A stretch of DNA of 64,000 bases from Pelagibius sp. Alg239-R121 (GTDB lineage: Bacteria; Pseudomonadota; Alphaproteobacteria; Kiloniellales; Kiloniellaceae): assembly GCF_947331435.1 (NCBI RefSeq), contig NZ_CAMZOF010000013.1:186001-250000 (forward strand). Direction: 5' to 3'. Made by a program: the position numbers and the translations under genes. The notes beneath the pieces were generated by a model. It saw only the letters and a program-made list of their open reading frames with translations, was not told the origin of the DNA and ran no database searches. Positions 1 to 8,527 of the stretch are shown one piece after another; position 1 is the first letter of the stretch; each line of letters starts with the position of its first letter.

Positions 1-1
1 C

Positions 2-259
2 TATCTGACACCGAAATCGAAGAGCGGCAGCACTATCCGGATTGACCAGGTAAAAGGGCAGGAGGGGCGTTACGCGCTCTATTGCCACTGCCAGACCTCG
101 CTGATCGAGAGCTTTCGTGCACTCTATCCCGATGACTTCCGCTTCGAGGGCAATCGTGCAGTGATCCTCGACGCCGCCGATCAGCTTGACGACGAAGCGC
201 TTAGGCACTGCATCGCTCTGGCGCTGACTTATCACGCAAGAAAGCAGAGTGCCGGTTAG
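2..259 (+). CDS. DUF1801-like protein, 5' truncated by window edge
   Basis: Open frame from the window edge to a TAG stop; about 85 C-terminal residues are present. The remaining part reads as the C-terminal half of a DUF1801 (YdhG-like) domain: a short strand-rich segment (ALYCHCQTSL), then FRALYPDDFRFEGNRAV, a hydrophobic strand, and a closing helix ending near LTYH. Such proteins are small single-domain cytoplasmic proteins, some called iron chaperones, without a firmly established function. The next gene starts 8 bp downstream on the same strand. The start codon and N-terminus lie outside the window. Confidence 0.6.
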   Translation, partial: YLTPKSKSGSTIRIDQVKGQEGRYALYCHCQTSLIESFRALYPDDFRFEGNRAVILDAADQLDDEALRHCIALALTYHARKQSAG

Positions 260-267
260 CGTGACGC

Positions 268-654
268 ATGCACGACGTTCTCGAAATTGAGCGGAGGTCG
301 TCTGTGTGGCAGTCACTGTCAGATCTGTTTTTGGACACGGAGCTGTCCGCGACCGATATCAAACATATTGCGGATAATATCAGGCGTGCGGGCTTTTCAG
401 CGAACGAAGCAGAAGAGATTCTGCGTACCGAAGTCGCCCCCGTTTTTTGGACGAATCTCTGCAAACCTGCGGGTGAATGGGCTCCATGGAGCAAGGAGCA
501 GGTGTGCGAATTGGTTTGTGAGAAACTCAGGACGCGGCCGCGAACGAGACTTTTCTCTTGGTTCTATAACTGGATTTCCCGCAGGCAGATGTCCCTGGTC
601 AAATCAGATTGGCTCCGTGTGCGGGCTTGCTTGGAAAAGGAGCCGTTCACTTAA
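268..654 (+). CDS. Small DUF7079-like protein of unknown function
   Basis: A 128-residue cytoplasmic protein with no signal peptide or membrane segment. The pattern VWQSLSDLFLDTEL, a helix-rich middle, EVAPVFWTNL and AGEWAPW resembles the family I recall as DUF7079 (small proteins of unknown role). That assignment is from memory of the motif order, not a search. It starts 8 bp after the DUF1801-like gene, so the two are probably cotranscribed. It ends 4 bp before the convergent gene that follows, leaving no room for a separate terminator. The C-terminal third is rich in Arg and Trp. Confidence 0.6.
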   Translation: MHDVLEIERRSSVWQSLSDLFLDTELSATDIKHIADNIRRAGFSANEAEEILRTEVAPVFWTNLCKPAGEWAPWSKEQVCELVCEKLRTRPRTRLFSWFYNWISRRQMSLVKSDWLRVRACLEKEPFT

Positions 655-658
655 GTTC

Positions 659-1333
659 TCAGGTCTTGAATGTCACTTCGATCAGCTTTTCCAGCTTCGC
701 CGGTAAGTCCTGCGCGCGGACGATTGTTCCGTGACAGGGGATAAGGATTTCGGGCTTGTCGTCGCGGATCTGGGCTGTTGCCCAAGCAGCGTACAGCGGT
801 TTGTTTCCTGTTCCATAGGTCGGAAAGGGTTTGAGAACCTCTGGCTCGCTTGACGTCATTGCGTCAATACGAAACTGCGGGCCGCAAAAGGCATCGACCA
901 CAAGCCAACTTGTCTTTTTTGCGCCTTTGATGCGCAGCCACACCTCGCCCGTCTTCAATCCCTCGGGTGTGATGAAGCTGGCCTCATCGCCCAATAGATT
1001 CTCGATGGCTTCCAGGCTTTCCACAGGGAGCTCTGTGACCTTGCGCAGCCTCGGCGCTGCCCCATCCGGCGCGCAGACCCGCGCATCAGGAAAGGTCCCG
1101 GCATATTCTCGTAGGCCCATGTGGTGGTAATGGTTTGGCGCGAGCAGAAATGCGACCTCTCCAATCTCCGCGAGGCTTTCGAGGGCGGTCGGGCCGATAC
1201 CCCTGACCGGACTGAAGAGGCAGAGGCGCCCATCCGTCAACCTAATCGCCGCACAGCGCAGGTTGCCTTTGTGGGCGACGTATACGCCAACGACACCGTC
1301 CAGTTTCTCGAATGCAGACAGCTGATTGGTCAT
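659..1333 (-). CDS. Metallo-beta-lactamase-fold-like protein (DUF4336-like)
   Basis: A 224-residue protein with the layout of a degenerate metallo-beta-lactamase fold. NHYHHMGL stands where the HxHxDH metal motif would be, with no Asp visible, and a CHG triad lies near the C-terminus. Related DUF4336 proteins share the loss of part of the metal site, so hydrolase activity is uncertain. The start chosen is the ATG at 1333, which has AGG about 8 bases upstream. An in-frame ATG at 1375 would put the coding region across the inverted repeat at 1348-1363. The gene is divergent from a TetR regulator that probably controls it. Confidence 0.6.
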   Translation of the reverse strand: MTNQLSAFEKLDGVVGVYVAHKGNLRCAAIRLTDGRLCLFSPVRGIGPTALESLAEIGEVAFLLAPNHYHHMGLREYAGTFPDARVCAPDGAAPRLRKVTELPVESLEAIENLLGDEASFITPEGLKTGEVWLRIKGAKKTSWLVVDAFCGPQFRIDAMTSSEPEVLKPFPTYGTGNKPLYAAWATAQIRDDKPEILIPCHGTIVRAQDLPAKLEKLIEVTFKT

Positions 1334-1347
1334 CGAAATACCTATTC

Positions 1348-1363
1348 TTGAGTGATTGCTCAA
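1348..1363. promoter_or_regulatory. Probable TetR operator (inverted repeat)
   Basis: TTGAG, six bases, CTCAA forms a perfect 5-bp inverted repeat between the divergent hydrolase-like gene and the TetR gene. It is placed so that one dimer could repress both promoters. Size and symmetry fit TetR operators; binding is inferred. Confidence 0.5.
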
Positions 1364-1402
1364 AAATGTTATCATATGGGCCAGCTAATGCAAGGAGGTA
1401 CT

Positions 1403-1981
1403 ATGGGGCGCCATCAGGAGTTCGACGCACAGGATGTCCTGGAGCGCGCGATGTGGATCTTTTGGGACAAGGGTTACCGCGCGACCTCCCTGGTCGATCT
1501 GGAGGCGGCGACCGGATTGCAGACCGGCAGCATCTACAACGCCTTCGGCAGCAAGAAGGGCTTATTTCTCGCGGTGATCGATTACTACATTGAGCGGGTG
1601 GTCGGTCTGCGCGTGGAGACCGTTCTGCAGGCCGGGAAGCCGCTGGAGGCAATCGAAGCCTTCTTTCGAACGGCTTATGTGGAATTGCCAAAGGATCAGC
1701 TGATGGGCTGCATGTTGACCAATTCGGCGACAGAAATAGGTTCCGTCGATGCGCAGGTCCAAGAACGGGTTGCGGCCGGCATAGCACGCATTGAATCTGC
1801 CTTCAGGGATCGACTGCTCGAGGCCCAGGCTGCCGGAGACCTCGGAACGGATAAGGATCCGGCCATTCTCGCAGTTCATCTTGCGTCCTGCTATCAAGGG
1901 CTCGGTGTCACAGGCCGGCTGACAAGGGATAAAACCCGATTAGAGATTATTTCCGACGCCGCGATGTCATGCCTTCGCTAG
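1403..1981 (+). CDS. TetR/AcrR family transcriptional regulator
   Basis: A 192-residue regulator. The N-terminal helix-turn-helix is seen at about residues 10-55 (VLERAMWIFWDKGYRATSL, then GLQTGSIYNAFGSKKGLF). The C-terminal half is helical, as in ligand-binding domains of this family, and its MGCMLTNSATE segment is typical of the YcdC/AcrR-like subgroup. The start is the ATG at 1403, preceded by AAGGAGG at the right spacing; the open frame extends further upstream but without such a site. It is divergent from the hydrolase-like gene at 659-1333, its likely target. The ligand cannot be told from the sequence. Confidence 0.85.
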   Translation: MGRHQEFDAQDVLERAMWIFWDKGYRATSLVDLEAATGLQTGSIYNAFGSKKGLFLAVIDYYIERVVGLRVETVLQAGKPLEAIEAFFRTAYVELPKDQLMGCMLTNSATEIGSVDAQVQERVAAGIARIESAFRDRLLEAQAAGDLGTDKDPAILAVHLASCYQGLGVTGRLTRDKTRLEIISDAAMSCLR

Positions 1982-2026
1982 ACCCTGGTTGCGGGTCGAG
2001 ATGGCGCGCGGAGATTGTGGTGGTTG

Positions 2027-2488
2027 TCAGAAGTTTTTGCGGTACATGACAAAGCCCGAATGCTCCGCAACCTTGTCGTAGAGCTTCATGGCCGTTTCGT
2101 TGGTCTCGTGTGTGTGCCAGTACACACGGATTGCACCGGCTGCCTTCGCCCGGTCATAGACGGCATTGATCAACGCACGTCCGATACCTTTGCCGCGCGT
2201 CGTCTCATCGGTGAAGAGGTCCTGCAGATAGCAATTCGGCCCCAGCATCGTTGTGTTGCGATGAAAGATGTAATGGACCAGGCCAACGAGTTTGCCGTCG
2301 CGCACGGCGACCAGTGCGTGAACCGGTTCGGAAGGATCGAAGAAGCGGTCCCACGTCATTCTTGTCACTTCGTCGGGAACGGCCGTTGGGCCGGCTCTTT
2401 TGTAAAAGCTGTTGTAGCCCTCCCAAAGGCGCAGCCACGGATCGAATTCAGATTGTGACGGGACGCGAACGGTTGTGTCTTCAGGCAT
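2027..2488 (-). CDS. GNAT family N-acetyltransferase
   Basis: A 153-residue single-domain acetyltransferase. The acetyl-CoA binding motif A is seen as TRGKGIGRALINAV (about residues 95-110), preceded by the strand YLQDLFTDE and followed by YWHTHETNETAMKLYDK, the usual motif B. The family transfers acetyl from acetyl-CoA to amines or protein N-termini; the acceptor is unknown here. The ATG at 2488 is preferred over one at 2524 because GGAAAG lies 7 bases before it. It is convergent with the TetR gene and upstream of the iron-type ABC genes on the same strand, without evident functional link. Confidence 0.8.
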   Translation of the reverse strand: MPEDTTVRVPSQSEFDPWLRLWEGYNSFYKRAGPTAVPDEVTRMTWDRFFDPSEPVHALVAVRDGKLVGLVHYIFHRNTTMLGPNCYLQDLFTDETTRGKGIGRALINAVYDRAKAAGAIRVYWHTHETNETAMKLYDKVAEHSGFVMYRKNF

Positions 2489-2582
2489 GAGGGCTTTCCG
2501 CATTTCAGTAAAACGAAACGGCAAAGTCCTCTATGGGTCGTTCAGCGTAAAGATCCGGTTCGAACAACCCGACAGGGCCACA

Positions 2583-3341
2583 TTAACCGGCGCGCAACGG
2601 CGTGACGTTCAGGCGCCCGCGTTCACTGTAGGCGACCTCGGCCTCGACACCGTAGACGTGGCGTAGACGGTCCGCCGTCAGGACGTCCTCGGGCGGGCCT
2701 TTTGCTTCGATAAGGCCTTCGGAAAGGCAGATCATCTGATCGGCGAACTGTGCGGCGAGTGTCAGGTCATGCATGGCGGCGACGGCAATCGTACCATGCG
2801 CTGCGCAGTGCTGCTGCACGGCCTCTAGAACCACCAGTTGATGACGTAGATCCAGGGCTGCCGTTGGTTCGTCGAGCAACAGAACATCGGGTTGCCGGAA
2901 CAGGGCCTGTGCGAGGTAAACCAATTGCCTCTGACCGCCGCTGATGGCATCGAGCGTGCGGCCCTGCAGTGCGGCCAGGCCGAACTGATCCAGGGCGGCA
3001 CCCGCCGCTTCCGCGAGGGCGCCTGGAACCGATAAGCCAAGCGAGCGAAGACGACCCAAGAGAACCACTTCCAGAACCGTAAGCGAGGAGACCGGCCCGA
3101 TATCCTGAGGCATATAGGCAATGACGCTCTGCCGGTCCGCCGTTGCGAGGGGCTTATCCTGCAGGTGGACCTGGCCCTTCGAGGGCAGGAGGCCTGACAC
3201 CGCCTTGAGCAGCGTCGATTTACCGGCACCGTTCGGACCGATCAGCATGACGAATTGTCCGGCCGCACAGGTCAGGCTGGTTCGCTTTACGATGGAAACC
3301 CCGCCGAGCGAGACCGCCAGATCCTTAACGGCTAAAGTCAC
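2583..3341 (-). CDS. Iron-siderophore-type ABC transporter ATPase (FecE family)
   Basis: A 252-residue ABC ATPase. Walker A GPNGAGKST lies at about residues 35-43, a Q-loop YMPQD near 77, the signature ISGGQ at 133-137, and Walker B LLLDEPT at 154-160. The length and the C-terminal ending are those of FecE/FhuC/BtuD-type ATPases, which drive uptake of ferric siderophores, haem or cobalamin. It starts with GTG, overlapping the stop of the upstream permease gene by four bases (GTGA), which shows translational coupling. With the permease and binding-protein genes it forms a complete importer. Confidence 0.9.
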   Translation of the reverse strand: MTLAVKDLAVSLGGVSIVKRTSLTCAAGQFVMLIGPNGAGKSTLLKAVSGLLPSKGQVHLQDKPLATADRQSVIAYMPQDIGPVSSLTVLEVVLLGRLRSLGLSVPGALAEAAGAALDQFGLAALQGRTLDAISGGQRQLVYLAQALFRQPDVLLLDEPTAALDLRHQLVVLEAVQQHCAAHGTIAVAAMHDLTLAAQFADQMICLSEGLIEAKGPPEDVLTADRLRHVYGVEAEVAYSERGRLNVTPLRAG

Positions 3342-4387
3342 CAGAACCTCCGGCGGCCGCGGGCGATCAAAAGAAACAGGAATGGCACACCGATAATTGC
3401 GGTGACGATGCCGATGGGAACGATCGCGCCGGGGGAGATGAGTTTAGAGGCCACTGAGGCACTGGCCATGACAAAGGCGCCGGTGACCGCCGACATGGGC
3501 AGCAGAACCCGCTGATCCTCCCCGACCAGCATGCGGGCGATATGCGGCGCCACCAGACCGATGAAACCGATGGTACCGACAAAAGCAACGGCGCCGGCGG
3601 TCAGCAGGACGATCAAGGCAAAGATCTTGAGGCGCAAACGCTCAACTGCGACACCCAGGCTCTGAGCGCGTTCGTCACCTAATCTGAGTGCTGTCAACTT
3701 CCAGACGTCCGGAATCAGCAGGAGCGCGACGGTCAGGAGAATGCCGCACGTGATGGATACGGAAAGATAGCTCGCCTTGACCAGGCTGCCGAATAGCCAG
3801 AAGACGATCTCCTGAAGAACCTCGGGCGCGGCCATGTATTGCACCAGAGACTGGAGGGACTGGAACATGAAGAGCGTGGCGATTCCCGCCAGGATCATGA
3901 CTTCCGACGTCATGCCGCGCATCCTTGCCATGCCATAGACGATGCAGGCGGCCAGCGCACCACCCACACAGGCGGCGACAGGGATCGAAAAATCCGGAAT
4001 CACCGGCAGTTCAAAGCCGGTCAGGATCGCGAGCGCGGCCCCGCAACCGGCAGCAGCCGAAAAACCCAATGTGTAGGGACTCGCGAGGGGATTGCCCAGG
4101 ATGGTTTGCATCAAGGCGCCTGCGGTCCCGAGAGAGGCGCCGACCAGTAATGCCATAAGAGTCATTGGCAGACGGATTTCGCGGACAATGACATGAACTG
4201 TTGGATCGACCTGGCTCGCCGGTAGAACGAGGGCGGAAACCACGTCGCCGAATGCCAGAAATGCCGGCCCGACAAGGATATCGATGACGACGACCAGGGT
4301 CAGGGCGATCGCTGCCGAAAAGAGGATCAGGCTGCGGCGTCTGACGAGCGCGACGTAGGTCAGCGTTTCCGAACCAATTAACGCCAT
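3338..4387 (-). CDS. Iron-type ABC transporter permease (FecCD family)
   Basis: About 349 residues with many hydrophobic segments, as in the ten-helix FecCD/BtuC permeases. Family signatures seen are LLVGASLGTAGALMQTILGNPLASP in the first half, GERAQSLG-like text (DERAQSLGV, the ATPase contact loop), and FVGTIGFIGLVAPHIARMLVG near the C-terminus. It carries ferric siderophore, haem or a related chelate across the inner membrane. The start is uncertain: ATG at 4387 fits the family length, while a GTG at 4441 would add 18 residues without membrane character. It is coupled to the ATPase gene downstream and follows the binding-protein gene. Confidence 0.9.
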   Translation of the reverse strand: MALIGSETLTYVALVRRRSLILFSAAIALTLVVVIDILVGPAFLAFGDVVSALVLPASQVDPTVHVIVREIRLPMTLMALLVGASLGTAGALMQTILGNPLASPYTLGFSAAAGCGAALAILTGFELPVIPDFSIPVAACVGGALAACIVYGMARMRGMTSEVMILAGIATLFMFQSLQSLVQYMAAPEVLQEIVFWLFGSLVKASYLSVSITCGILLTVALLLIPDVWKLTALRLGDERAQSLGVAVERLRLKIFALIVLLTAGAVAFVGTIGFIGLVAPHIARMLVGEDQRVLLPMSAVTGAFVMASASVASKLISPGAIVPIGIVTAIIGVPFLFLLIARGRRRFW

Positions 4388-4460
4388 GTCAGGACGCCCT
4401 TTGTGCGAATGCGGGAGATGCCGGTGCGCTGGTAGGCGCACCGGTGGTGTTGCTCGAAAC

Positions 4461-5576
4461 TCAATCGAGCTTCAGCATAAAGCTGCCCTCGGCTTCGATC
4501 GGTAGATAGGTTTCGTAGAAACGCTTGTGGTTTGCGACCGGGTCGACGTCCGTAAAGGCTTTCGGGTGCAGTACCTTCGCGATGTATTGCAGAAAGGTGT
4601 AATCATAGAGAGTGCGGGCGCCACCGTGATAGACGGCATGGATCTCGCCCTCCTGTACGGCAGGCAGGTTGCTCCAACCTGGCCGCTTGACATAAGGCTG
4701 TATCCTTGCGCGGGTGACGTCTTCTTCGATACCGAAGCCCATCAGAACCGCTTTGTCCCGGCCCGCCCAGTCGGAACCTGCCAGAAAGACAGTTTTGGGC
4801 TTGCTGGCCAGGACATACTCGGGATTCAGCGGGCCCCAGTTTTCGATCTTGCTCTCGGCAATGTTTTGGCCACCGGCCATTTTGACCACGCCACCCCACA
4901 TGGTGGGACCGTAGGAGTTACCATAGGTCCCCGGACCTTTGTTGCCGAGTTCGACGTAAACCGGGGCAGGGGCGTTGCCTCTGGATTTAACCCGTTGAAT
5001 CACATCGAGGACAGCGGCTTCGTATTCGTCTGCCAGCTTCTCGGCACGCGCTTCACTGGCCATGACTTGGCCGATGATCCGTGTGCTCGCCAAATGTTTC
5101 TCAAGGGTTTGCGCATTGTAGTCGGTGACCACAATAGGGATGCCGGCGGCCTCCAACTTGGCGATTCCCTCTGCACCTAGGCCCCGGTACTGCCAGCTGG
5201 CGATGATCGCCACGTCGGGCTTCGCCGCCACCGCTTTCTCAATGGAAAAGCCGCCGGCCTCTTCGTATCCAACATCGATCAAACCGGTGATCCGGGGGAT
5301 TGCCTTGCTGTAGACCTGAAACTGGGTGTTGCGCCAACCTTCCCAGGGTTCGCGGGAGATCGCGACGACCCGGTCGTAGGCACCTTTACCAACGATGGCG
5401 TAGAAGTCTTCGAAATAGAAAGTCAGCAGAACCCGTTCCGCACCATGCGGCACGACGACCTCGCGACCTTCGGTGTCGGTGATGGTGATGGTTTCGGCTG
5501 ACGCAGCCAGAGTAAGTGACAGAGAGAGGGCCATCGCGGCGACGGCGGCAGCGAGCCCGTTCAGAGCTTTGTACAT
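4461..5576 (-). CDS. Iron-type ABC transporter substrate-binding protein
   Basis: A 371-residue periplasmic protein with a Sec signal peptide (about residues 1-27, ending ASA) and no lipobox. The mature part begins TITITDTEGREVVVP, the usual opening of FecB/FhuD/BtuF-like proteins. It has two lobes, with KPDVAIIASWQY in the first and KPKTVFLAGSDW in the second. The ligand may be a ferric siderophore, haem or a metal chelate; no TonB receptor gene lies in the window to narrow it. It is the first gene of the importer operon, 74 bp before the permease, so it is expected to be the most strongly expressed. Confidence 0.9.
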   Translation of the reverse strand: MYKALNGLAAAVAAMALSLSLTLAASAETITITDTEGREVVVPHGAERVLLTFYFEDFYAIVGKGAYDRVVAISREPWEGWRNTQFQVYSKAIPRITGLIDVGYEEAGGFSIEKAVAAKPDVAIIASWQYRGLGAEGIAKLEAAGIPIVVTDYNAQTLEKHLASTRIIGQVMASEARAEKLADEYEAAVLDVIQRVKSRGNAPAPVYVELGNKGPGTYGNSYGPTMWGGVVKMAGGQNIAESKIENWGPLNPEYVLASKPKTVFLAGSDWAGRDKAVLMGFGIEEDVTRARIQPYVKRPGWSNLPAVQEGEIHAVYHGGARTLYDYTFLQYIAKVLHPKAFTDVDPVANHKRFYETYLPIEAEGSFMLKLD

Positions 5577-5654
5577 TTCAGATTTTTCCTTTGAGCATAT
5601 TGAAACGACCGGCGTCCAATTCTGGGCTGCGGTGGTCTGTGGTTTATGCGGCGC

Positions 5655-6080
5655 TCAAAGGGGAGGGGCGCGGCTGTGAAATGCTGTCGCACCACCGTCG
5701 CGCGGCAGAACTTGCGCGATGTTTATCCTGTAGTGACAAGTCGTCGAGAGCGAAGCAGTCGGGCCCGACTGTTCAGGGCCAGAGATTGCAGCCGATCCGC
5801 CGAACGGTTGGCACCACTGGCAACCGGGGTAGAAGGTGGATTCTTCTGGCAGTTCCCTGCCTTCGGAATCCAGACTGATGACCATAAGGCCCTTCGGCGT
5901 GCAAATCACCAGCGTATCGACGGCTAGAGCTTCGACCGCAGAAAAGGAATCCGCCGCGTACTTCACCGGAGACGCGACATCCACACGCTGGGCAAAGACC
6001 GACGTCGTCGCGATCTGCGCGAGCAGCCAAGCAATCAATGGCAGCAGTGCCAATCGTCGGAATTTGCGGAGTTTAGCCAA
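5655..6080 (-). CDS. Secreted DUF2946-like protein
   Basis: A 141-residue protein with an N-terminal signal peptide (LRKFRRLALLPLIAWLLAQ, then SVFAQ). The mature part has VICTPKGLMVISLDSEG, a GCQWC dicysteine motif and a C-terminal RAPP. That order matches DUF2946, a small exported family often encoded near metal uptake genes. The only usable start in this frame is a TTG at 6080, since an in-frame stop lies twelve codons upstream. It sits 78 bp before the iron-type ABC importer on the same strand, so a role linked to metal handling is likely but inferred. Confidence 0.6.
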   Translation of the reverse strand: MAKLRKFRRLALLPLIAWLLAQIATTSVFAQRVDVASPVKYAADSFSAVEALAVDTLVICTPKGLMVISLDSEGRELPEESTFYPGCQWCQPFGGSAAISGPEQSGPTASLSTTCHYRINIAQVLPRDGGATAFHSRAPPL

Positions 6081-6342
6081 GGGAGGAACCCGTGCCGAAA
6101 AAACGATGGCGTGACGTTATAGTATTACACAATGCCGTCAATCGGTTTTTCGCGTGGTTGCTGGCAGAGATGCCAGAACTGTTGACCGCACAGGATGCGA
6201 ATGTAAACGGTAGCGACCCGCTTTTGTATTACATACGTGGCGCCGATTATTCGCGATTTAGATTGGTGTTCCGGCAAATTTCCAGAAGATGTGCGTTTCA
6301 CTGTTTGAGACACCCATAGCCAACGCAATACCAAGCTGGACG
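6081..6342. other. Intergenic region, no gene recognised
   Basis: About 260 bp between two leftward genes. Short frames here lack coding character and family motifs. It should hold the promoter for the DUF2946-like gene and the iron-type importer. I looked for a Fur-like palindrome and saw none I would defend. Confidence 0.5.
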
Positions 6343-6729
6343 TCACGCCAGACCCGGCTCGTCTGTATCGGGTTTGAGGTCGTGACCGAAGGCGAGCAGA
6401 TGGCCATCGAGATCGCGGATGTCGAAGTCACGTGAGCCGTAAAAGGTGTCTTCCAGCGCGCGGGCGATCTCCACGCCATTTCGGCTAAATTCCGCGTGTA
6501 GGGCATCGGCATCTTTGACGTAAATATAGGCTGCCCAGTATTGATTGTTGGGGAGAGGGCCGTCGCCGCGGGAGCGGTCCAGAGCGATCGTCACCTGTCC
6601 ACGTTGGACAATGCAAAAGTCGGGGCCGTCGCCCCAGGTGCCGTGAGATTTAAAACCCAGCTTCTCACAATAAAACCTCTCGCTTCTCGTGACGTCGGTG
6701 ACCTGAAGAACGGGCATTGAGCGGATCAT
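6343..6729 (-). CDS. VOC family (glyoxalase/bleomycin resistance-like) protein
   Basis: A 128-residue single VOC module. VLQVTDVTRSERFYCEKLGF at the start and FDIRDLDGHLLAFGHDL at the end are the paired beta-alpha-beta motifs of the glyoxalase/bleomycin-resistance/dioxygenase superfamily. His and Glu metal ligands are not complete, as in bleomycin-resistance-type members that sequester rather than convert ligands. The ATG at 6729 is chosen because upstream residues do not match the family and AGAAAG precedes it. It is divergent from the helix-turn-helix/PBP regulator gene. Substrate unknown. Confidence 0.8.
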   Translation of the reverse strand: MIRSMPVLQVTDVTRSERFYCEKLGFKSHGTWGDGPDFCIVQRGQVTIALDRSRGDGPLPNNQYWAAYIYVKDADALHAEFSRNGVEIARALEDTFYGSRDFDIRDLDGHLLAFGHDLKPDTDEPGLA

Positions 6730-6916
6730 GGTTCTATTGACTTTCTGTATGATTGAGTTGCTAAGAAAAGTTGAAATTTTCTGGAGATGACACCATCGAA
6801 ACGATAATTCTGTCAATACCACCGCATCAACCCGGCGGAGCTAAACTTGGGGCGCTGACGTGGATGTTGAACGCTTAGCAGTTTCAATTTCCCCCACAGC
6901 CGGTGTATTGAAGGGT

Positions 6917-7825
6917 ATGGAAATTCGAAGCAGCCCCCCCGAGTATCTGACGACCCGCGAGGTGGCGGAGTTGCTACGCGTCAAGGAACGCAAGGTCTAT
7001 GAAATGGCGGCGGCCGAGGAGATTCCCTGCCGGCGCGTGACCGGCAAACTCCTGTTCCCACGCGTTGAGCTGGAAGCCTGGCTGGTTGGCGAACTGCCGG
7101 TAGGAGGCGGTCGTGCCGTGGCCGTTGCCCGCCCAGCGCCGGCGAGTGTCGTTGCGGGCAGTCACGACCCGCTGCTCGACTGGGCAATTCGAGAATCCGG
7201 TTCCGGTCTTGCGACTTTCTTCGACGGCAGCCTGGACGGCTTAACACGCTTGGAAACAGGCGATGCAATGGCGGCAGGGCTTCACGTCTTCGAGCCGGAT
7301 AGGGACGATTGGAACATCAGGCACGTGACCAATAGCCTGGGATCGGCACCTGTTGTTCTGGTCGAGTGGGCAATCCGCCGCCAGGGCTTGATCCTGTCTG
7401 CCGGGCTTGCTGAATCCGTACGGAGCATTGGAGATCTCCGTGGCAAGTGTCTGGTTCGCCGGCAGCCGGCGGCAGGTGCAGGTATCCTGCTGAATCATCT
7501 GCTGCAGGAGGCCGGGATCACTTCAAACGAGATCACTTTCAGTAAGGACGTGGCTCGGACCGAAACCGATGCCGCGGTCGCCGTCGCCTCTGGCCGGGCG
7601 GATGCTGCACCCGGTCTTGAAGCCATGGCCAAACAGTTCGGCCTGGCATTCGTTCCAACGCAGGAGGAGCGTTTCGATCTGGTCGTCGATCGGCGCAGCT
7701 GGTTCGAACCGCCGTTTCAGGCATTACTGGAATTCTGCCGCGGAGATGCTTTTGCCGCCAAGGCAGAGGAACTTGGCGGGTACAACCTCAGCGGCCATGG
7801 CCGTGTACATTGGAACGGCGCCTGA
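6917..7825 (+). CDS. Helix-turn-helix regulator with PBP-like ligand domain (oxyanion-type)
   Basis: About 302 residues in two parts. Residues 8-60 (YLTTREVAELLRVKERKVYEM, then RVTGKLLFPRVELEAWL) form an excisionase/MerR-like winged helix. The rest resembles a periplasmic-binding-protein domain of the PBP_like type, with DPLLDWAIRESGSGLATFFDGSLDGL at its start. Such one-component regulators commonly sense molybdate or tungstate. It lies next to, and convergent with, a complete tungstate importer, so control of tup genes is a good guess. The start could instead be a GTG at 6860; the ATG at 6917 begins just before the domain. Confidence 0.75.
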   Translation: MEIRSSPPEYLTTREVAELLRVKERKVYEMAAAEEIPCRRVTGKLLFPRVELEAWLVGELPVGGGRAVAVARPAPASVVAGSHDPLLDWAIRESGSGLATFFDGSLDGLTRLETGDAMAAGLHVFEPDRDDWNIRHVTNSLGSAPVVLVEWAIRRQGLILSAGLAESVRSIGDLRGKCLVRRQPAAGAGILLNHLLQEAGITSNEITFSKDVARTETDAAVAVASGRADAAPGLEAMAKQFGLAFVPTQEERFDLVVDRRSWFEPPFQALLEFCRGDAFAAKAEELGGYNLSGHGRVHWNGA

Positions 7826-7840
7826 TGTTCGCGATCTGTA

Positions 7841-8518
7841 ATGCGTGAGCCGCTGGGCAGCGCACAAGCCTGGGACGCCCGCTACGGTGCGGTCGATGGC
7901 GGGCTGTTCGGCGAAGTGCCGAACGAATATCTGCGCATGTTTTGCGCGCGCGGGGATTTCCGCGCCTTCAATCCGCGCACGGTCCTTTGCCTGGCGGATG
8001 GGGACGGCAGAAACGGGACCTGGCTGGCGCAACAGGGTTTGGACGTGACGGCTGTTGACCATTCAGCTGAAGCGACCCGGCGTGCGCTCGCGCGAGACGA
8101 TGCCGCTGGGGTGAAAGTGGAACGCATTACCGCTGATCTTGCCGATTGGGCGCCAGAGACCGGGCGAAACTGGGATCTGGCGTGCATTCTCTATCTGCAC
8201 GGCACGGCCGCACTGCGGGAACGGGCCGTTCGACTTGCCTATGAATCCCTTACGCACGATGGCTGGCTGCTGTTGGAAGGCTTTTCCAAGGCCCAGGCGG
8301 AACGGCCTGAGATGGGGCCCGACAACGCGGATAAACTTTATGACAAAGACGAGCTTACCCGGTGGCTGTCTGATGCCCTGATCGTCGAAGCGACGAGCGG
8401 TTTTGTTCGTTTGGAAGAAGGACGGCGGCACGCGGGAGAAGCCGCGGTGGAACGACTTGCCGCGCGCCGCCGCTTCAATGCCGGACCAGGTGCAAGCCCG
8501 GCAAGTTCGGGGATTTAG
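7841..8518 (+). CDS. Class I SAM-dependent methyltransferase
   Basis: A 225-residue methyltransferase of the TehB/UbiE-like type. The SAM-binding motif I is VLCLADGDGRNGTWLA (about residues 47-62) and the acidic motif II is VTAVDHS. DLACILYLHG follows as motif IV. The N-terminal AWDARYG is typical of the thiopurine/tellurite-resistance group, but the substrate is unknown. It starts 15 bp after the regulator gene on the same strand, so the two are likely cotranscribed. It ends 9 bp from the convergent tungstate operon. Confidence 0.8.
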   Translation: MREPLGSAQAWDARYGAVDGGLFGEVPNEYLRMFCARGDFRAFNPRTVLCLADGDGRNGTWLAQQGLDVTAVDHSAEATRRALARDDAAGVKVERITADLADWAPETGRNWDLACILYLHGTAALRERAVRLAYESLTHDGWLLLEGFSKAQAERPEMGPDNADKLYDKDELTRWLSDALIVEATSGFVRLEEGRRHAGEAAVERLAARRRFNAGPGASPASSGI

Positions 8519-8527
8519 TATTTCGAT

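Noticed and set aside
1982-1998. GACCC/GGGTC hairpin between the TetR and GNAT genes
   Set aside because: The 5-bp stem has no T-run on either side, so calling it a terminator is not justified.
6081-6342. Fur box before the iron-type importer
   Set aside because: I looked for a 19-bp AT-rich palindrome and saw none that matched well enough to claim.
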